Part shown: positions 7,801 through 8,553 of the stretch, piece after piece | Layout of the letters: each line of letters starts with the position of its first letter | How positions within the stretch are numbered: position 1 is the stretch's first letter | Assembly: GCA_002351955.1 (NCBI GenBank) | Contig: DEHO01000041.1 | Span: 40,105-48,657 of the forward strand | Length of the DNA stretch: 8,553 bases | DNA from: Flavobacteriales bacterium UBA2798 | GTDB taxonomy: Bacteria; Bacteroidota; Bacteroidia; Flavobacteriales_D; UBA2798 | Reading direction: 5' to 3' | Made by a program: the position numbers and the translations under genes | The notes under the pieces: generated by a model | What the model saw: the letters and a program-made list of their open reading frames with translations, nothing else | Database searches by the model: none | What the model was told of the DNA's origin: nothing

Positions 7801-8300
7801 TGGGTAAAAAATACGGTAAGCACATGAAAGCCATTTCTGCAAAAGTTGCGGAATTTGGTCAGGAAGAAATTGCCGGAATCGAGCGTGAAGGAAGATTCAG
7901 CTTTGTGACCGAGGGAGAAACTATCATTCTGGAATTGGAAGACGTTGAAATTCAGTCGCAAGACATCCCCGGCTGGTTGGTAGCTTCGGAAGGTGCCTTA
8001 ACCGTGGCGCTCGACATCAACATCAGCACCGAGCTGCACCAGGAAGGACTGGCCAGGGAGGTGGTAAACCGCATTCAGAACCTCCGCAAAGAATCGGGAC
8101 TGGAGCTTACCGACAAAATCAGCGTTAAAATTCAGCGTCACAACACCCTAAACGATGCGATTACGAACAATTTGAATTATATTTGCTCGGAAACATTGGC
8201 CAACACGCTGGAACTGGTTGATTCTGTTAATGGTAACGGCGTGGAAGTTGAGGTTGACGAGACTATCAAAACCAGTATTTTAATAGAGAAAGAACGCTAA
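4812..8300 (+). CDS. ileS: Isoleucyl-tRNA synthetase, type 2 (IleRS2-like)
   Basis: This cytoplasmic enzyme charges tRNA-Ile with isoleucine, using ATP, and edits misactivated valine. The 1162-residue class I synthetase is complete. The HIGH-motif region reads PSANGMPGIHH (50-60), the GxHH variant, and GWDTHGLPIE (86-95) follows. The CP1 editing domain (about 185-480) has the Thr-rich WTTTPWTLPSN (243-253) and DGTGIVHIAPTFGADD (357-372). DVWFDSG is at 630-636, GWFYTLH at 673-679 and KMSKR at 707-711. The anticodon-binding helical region starts near 740. The C-terminal part has the LHQEGLAREVVNRIQNLRK segment (1075-1093) typical of type 2 and eukaryotic enzymes, and lacks the Cys4 zinc-binding tail of type 1 IleRS. 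A charged Lys/Glu/Gln-rich helix at about 420-441 is an extra piece within CP1. The ATG at 4812 fits the promoter just upstream. The next gene starts 11 bases after the stop, so the two are probably cotranscribed. Confidence 0.98.
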   Translation: MSAQYRTYESLNLPSVAREILEQWEKGKVFERSVSTREGKTPYVFYEGPPSANGMPGIHHVMARSIKDIFCRYKTLKGFQVKRKAGWDTHGLPIELGVEKELGITKEDIGKNISIAEYNEACRKAVMKYTDVWNDLTRKMGYWVDMDHPYVTYENKYIESVWWLLRNLYDKGLLYKGYTIQPYSPAAGTGLSSHELNQPGCYRNVKDNSAVAMFEVKQDGFSSLLKAFKAENSGIGNASILAWTTTPWTLPSNTALAVGPNIEYVLVQSYNAYSHQPIAVVLAKDLVTKHFSDKASELKLEDYKPGDKLIPWKVISACKGSDLVGIRYQQLLPYALPHENAEQAFRVIPGDFVTTSDGTGIVHIAPTFGADDMRVAREAGVPPMLVLDEKAKAVPLVDLRGRFRQELNDPTFGLGGEHVKEDYLSAEEKAAELQKQKELLKGIIADTSKLNYLSVDERIILKLQNEGKLFKKEKYEHNYPHCWRTDKPILYYPPDSWFIKATAAKDRMIALNKTINWKPEHTGTGRFGEWLNNLNDWNLSRSRYWGIPLPIWRNEEGEEKCIGSAEELKAECDKAIAAGFMKENPLKNFHPGNFSEENYNSFDLHRPYADDIVLVSASGKPLKREADLIDVWFDSGAMPYAQLHYPFENKELIDNKTNYPADFIAEGVDQTRGWFYTLHAIASLCFDSVAYKNVVSNGLVLDKNGQKMSKRLGNAIDPFSTLEKFGPDATRWYMITNAAPWENLKFDLDGITETQRKFFRALYNTYAFFALYSNVDGFCYKETEIPLEKRPEIDRWILSRLNSLVKSVDQSYAEYEPTRAGREIEEFVLDHLSNWYVRLCRRRFWKGEYSEDKIAAYQTLYTCLETIAILAAPIAPFYSDQLFQDLNRVSKKHTAESVHLADFPTANEKAIDLYLEEKMGLAQRITSMVLALRKKQDIKVRQPLARIMVPVLNSTFREQLQSVEELVLSEVNVKALEYLDQNNAILVKRIKPNFKTLGKKYGKHMKAISAKVAEFGQEEIAGIEREGRFSFVTEGETIILELEDVEIQSQDIPGWLVASEGALTVALDINISTELHQEGLAREVVNRIQNLRKESGLELTDKISVKIQRHNTLNDAITNNLNYICSETLANTLELVDSVNGNGVEVEVDETIKTSILIEKER

Positions 8301-8311
8301 ATCAATTAGTT

Positions 8312-8553
8312 ATGGCGGCAAAGAAAAAACCGGCAAAAGCAGCAGCAAAGAAACCTGTTAAGAAAGCGGCACCTGCCAAGAAGGCGGCGAAGCCCGTTAA
8401 GAAAGCAGCTCCTGCTAAAAAAGCCCCCGCAAAAAAAGCTCCAGTGGCCAAAAAACCTACATCCAAGCCCGCGAAAAAAGCGGCTCCTGCTAAAAAAGCT
8501 CCGGTCAAGAAGGCCGCAGCCAAACCCGCAAAAAAAGCAGCTCCTGCAAAGAA
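8312..8553 (+). CDS. Lys/Ala/Pro-repeat protein, probable basic tail of a DksA/TraR-type protein (3'-partial)
   Basis: The visible 80 complete codons start with MAAKKKPAKAAAKKPVKKAA and contain 30 Lys, 30 Ala, 13 Pro and 4 Val. There are no acidic or aromatic residues. This resembles the C-terminal tail of histone H1 and should be disordered and bind nucleic acid through charge. The frame is open to the window end. In many Bacteroidota the gene after ileS is a DksA/TraR C4 zinc-finger protein followed by lspA, and some of these proteins carry just such an N-terminal tail. This identification is an inference from gene order; the zinc-finger domain itself is outside the window. A free-standing histone H1-like protein is the main alternative. 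The ATG is 11 bases past the ileS stop, with no Shine-Dalgarno sequence, as is normal in the phylum. Confidence 0.75.
   Translation, partial: MAAKKKPAKAAAKKPVKKAAPAKKAAKPVKKAAPAKKAPAKKAPVAKKPTSKPAKKAAPAKKAPVKKAAAKPAKKAAPAK
8351..8553 (+). repeat. Tandem KP(V/A)KKAAPAKKA repeats
   Basis: Copies of the 12-residue unit begin at residues 14, 27, 52 and 71 (bases 8351, 8390, 8465 and 8522); the last is cut by the window end. Shorter AKKAP pieces fill the spaces between copies. The copies differ mainly at synonymous positions (for example AAGAAAGCGGCACCT, AAGAAAGCAGCTCCT, AAAAAAGCGGCTCCT), so the protein pattern is kept while the DNA drifts. Long A-runs make the stretch prone to length change. Confidence 0.85.

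Noticed and set aside
7605..7961. 118-codon minus-strand open frame inside ileS (also 4908-5255)
   Set aside because: Both lie wholly within well-conserved ileS coding sequence, and the protein sequences resemble no known family.
8302..8523. 73-codon minus-strand open frame rich in Ala, Phe and Gly
   Set aside because: It is the mirror image of the Lys/Ala/Pro codon repeats; the apparent hydrophobic repeat is an artefact of reading AAA and GCN codons backwards.

Overview
The window comes from a bacterium of the phylum Bacteroidota (Bacteroidetes). Four things point there. The first gene ends in a type B sorting domain of the type IX secretion system (T9SS, the CHU_C or gliding-motility C-terminal domain). 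Two promoters match the Bacteroidota consensus TTG-N19-TAnnTTTG. The start codons lack clear Shine-Dalgarno sequences. The isoleucyl-tRNA synthetase is of the long, eukaryote-like type that is usual in this phylum. A closer placement, such as Flavobacteriales or a relative, cannot be made from this sequence alone.

Layout. 1-2637 (+) is the 3' part of a large secreted, modular surface protein. The end of a lamin-tail-like domain is followed by seven SprB-like repeats, two PKD-like domains and the T9SS type B signal. Its true start lies before the window. 2638-2740 is a short gap between converging genes with no convincing terminator. 2741-3325 (-) encodes a small membrane-anchored protein that I do not recognise by name. 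3326-3630 is a 305-base gene-free stretch between two diverging genes. It holds a good promoter for the rightward gene, a 12-bp perfect inverted repeat that brackets that promoter, and a leader hairpin. 3631-4755 (+) encodes a single-domain P-loop ATPase of the ATPase_2 type. 4756-4811 holds the ileS promoter. 4812-8300 (+) is complete ileS. Eleven bases later, from 8312 to the window end, begins a gene for a Lys/Ala/Pro-repeat protein. By its position next to ileS it is probably the basic N-terminal tail of a DksA/TraR-type zinc-finger protein; only the tail is visible.

How the genes relate. ileS and the downstream Lys/Ala-rich gene look like one transcription unit, a translation-related housekeeping pair. 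The ATPase has its own promoter and a leader of about 110 bases. The surface protein and the membrane-anchored protein are independent, convergent genes with no evident functional link to the rest. I see no CRISPR array, tRNA, rRNA, complete insertion sequence or phage gene. The points most worth a second look are the GIHH form of the IleRS HIGH motif, the inverted repeat around the ATPase promoter, and the histone-H1-like tail encoded after ileS.
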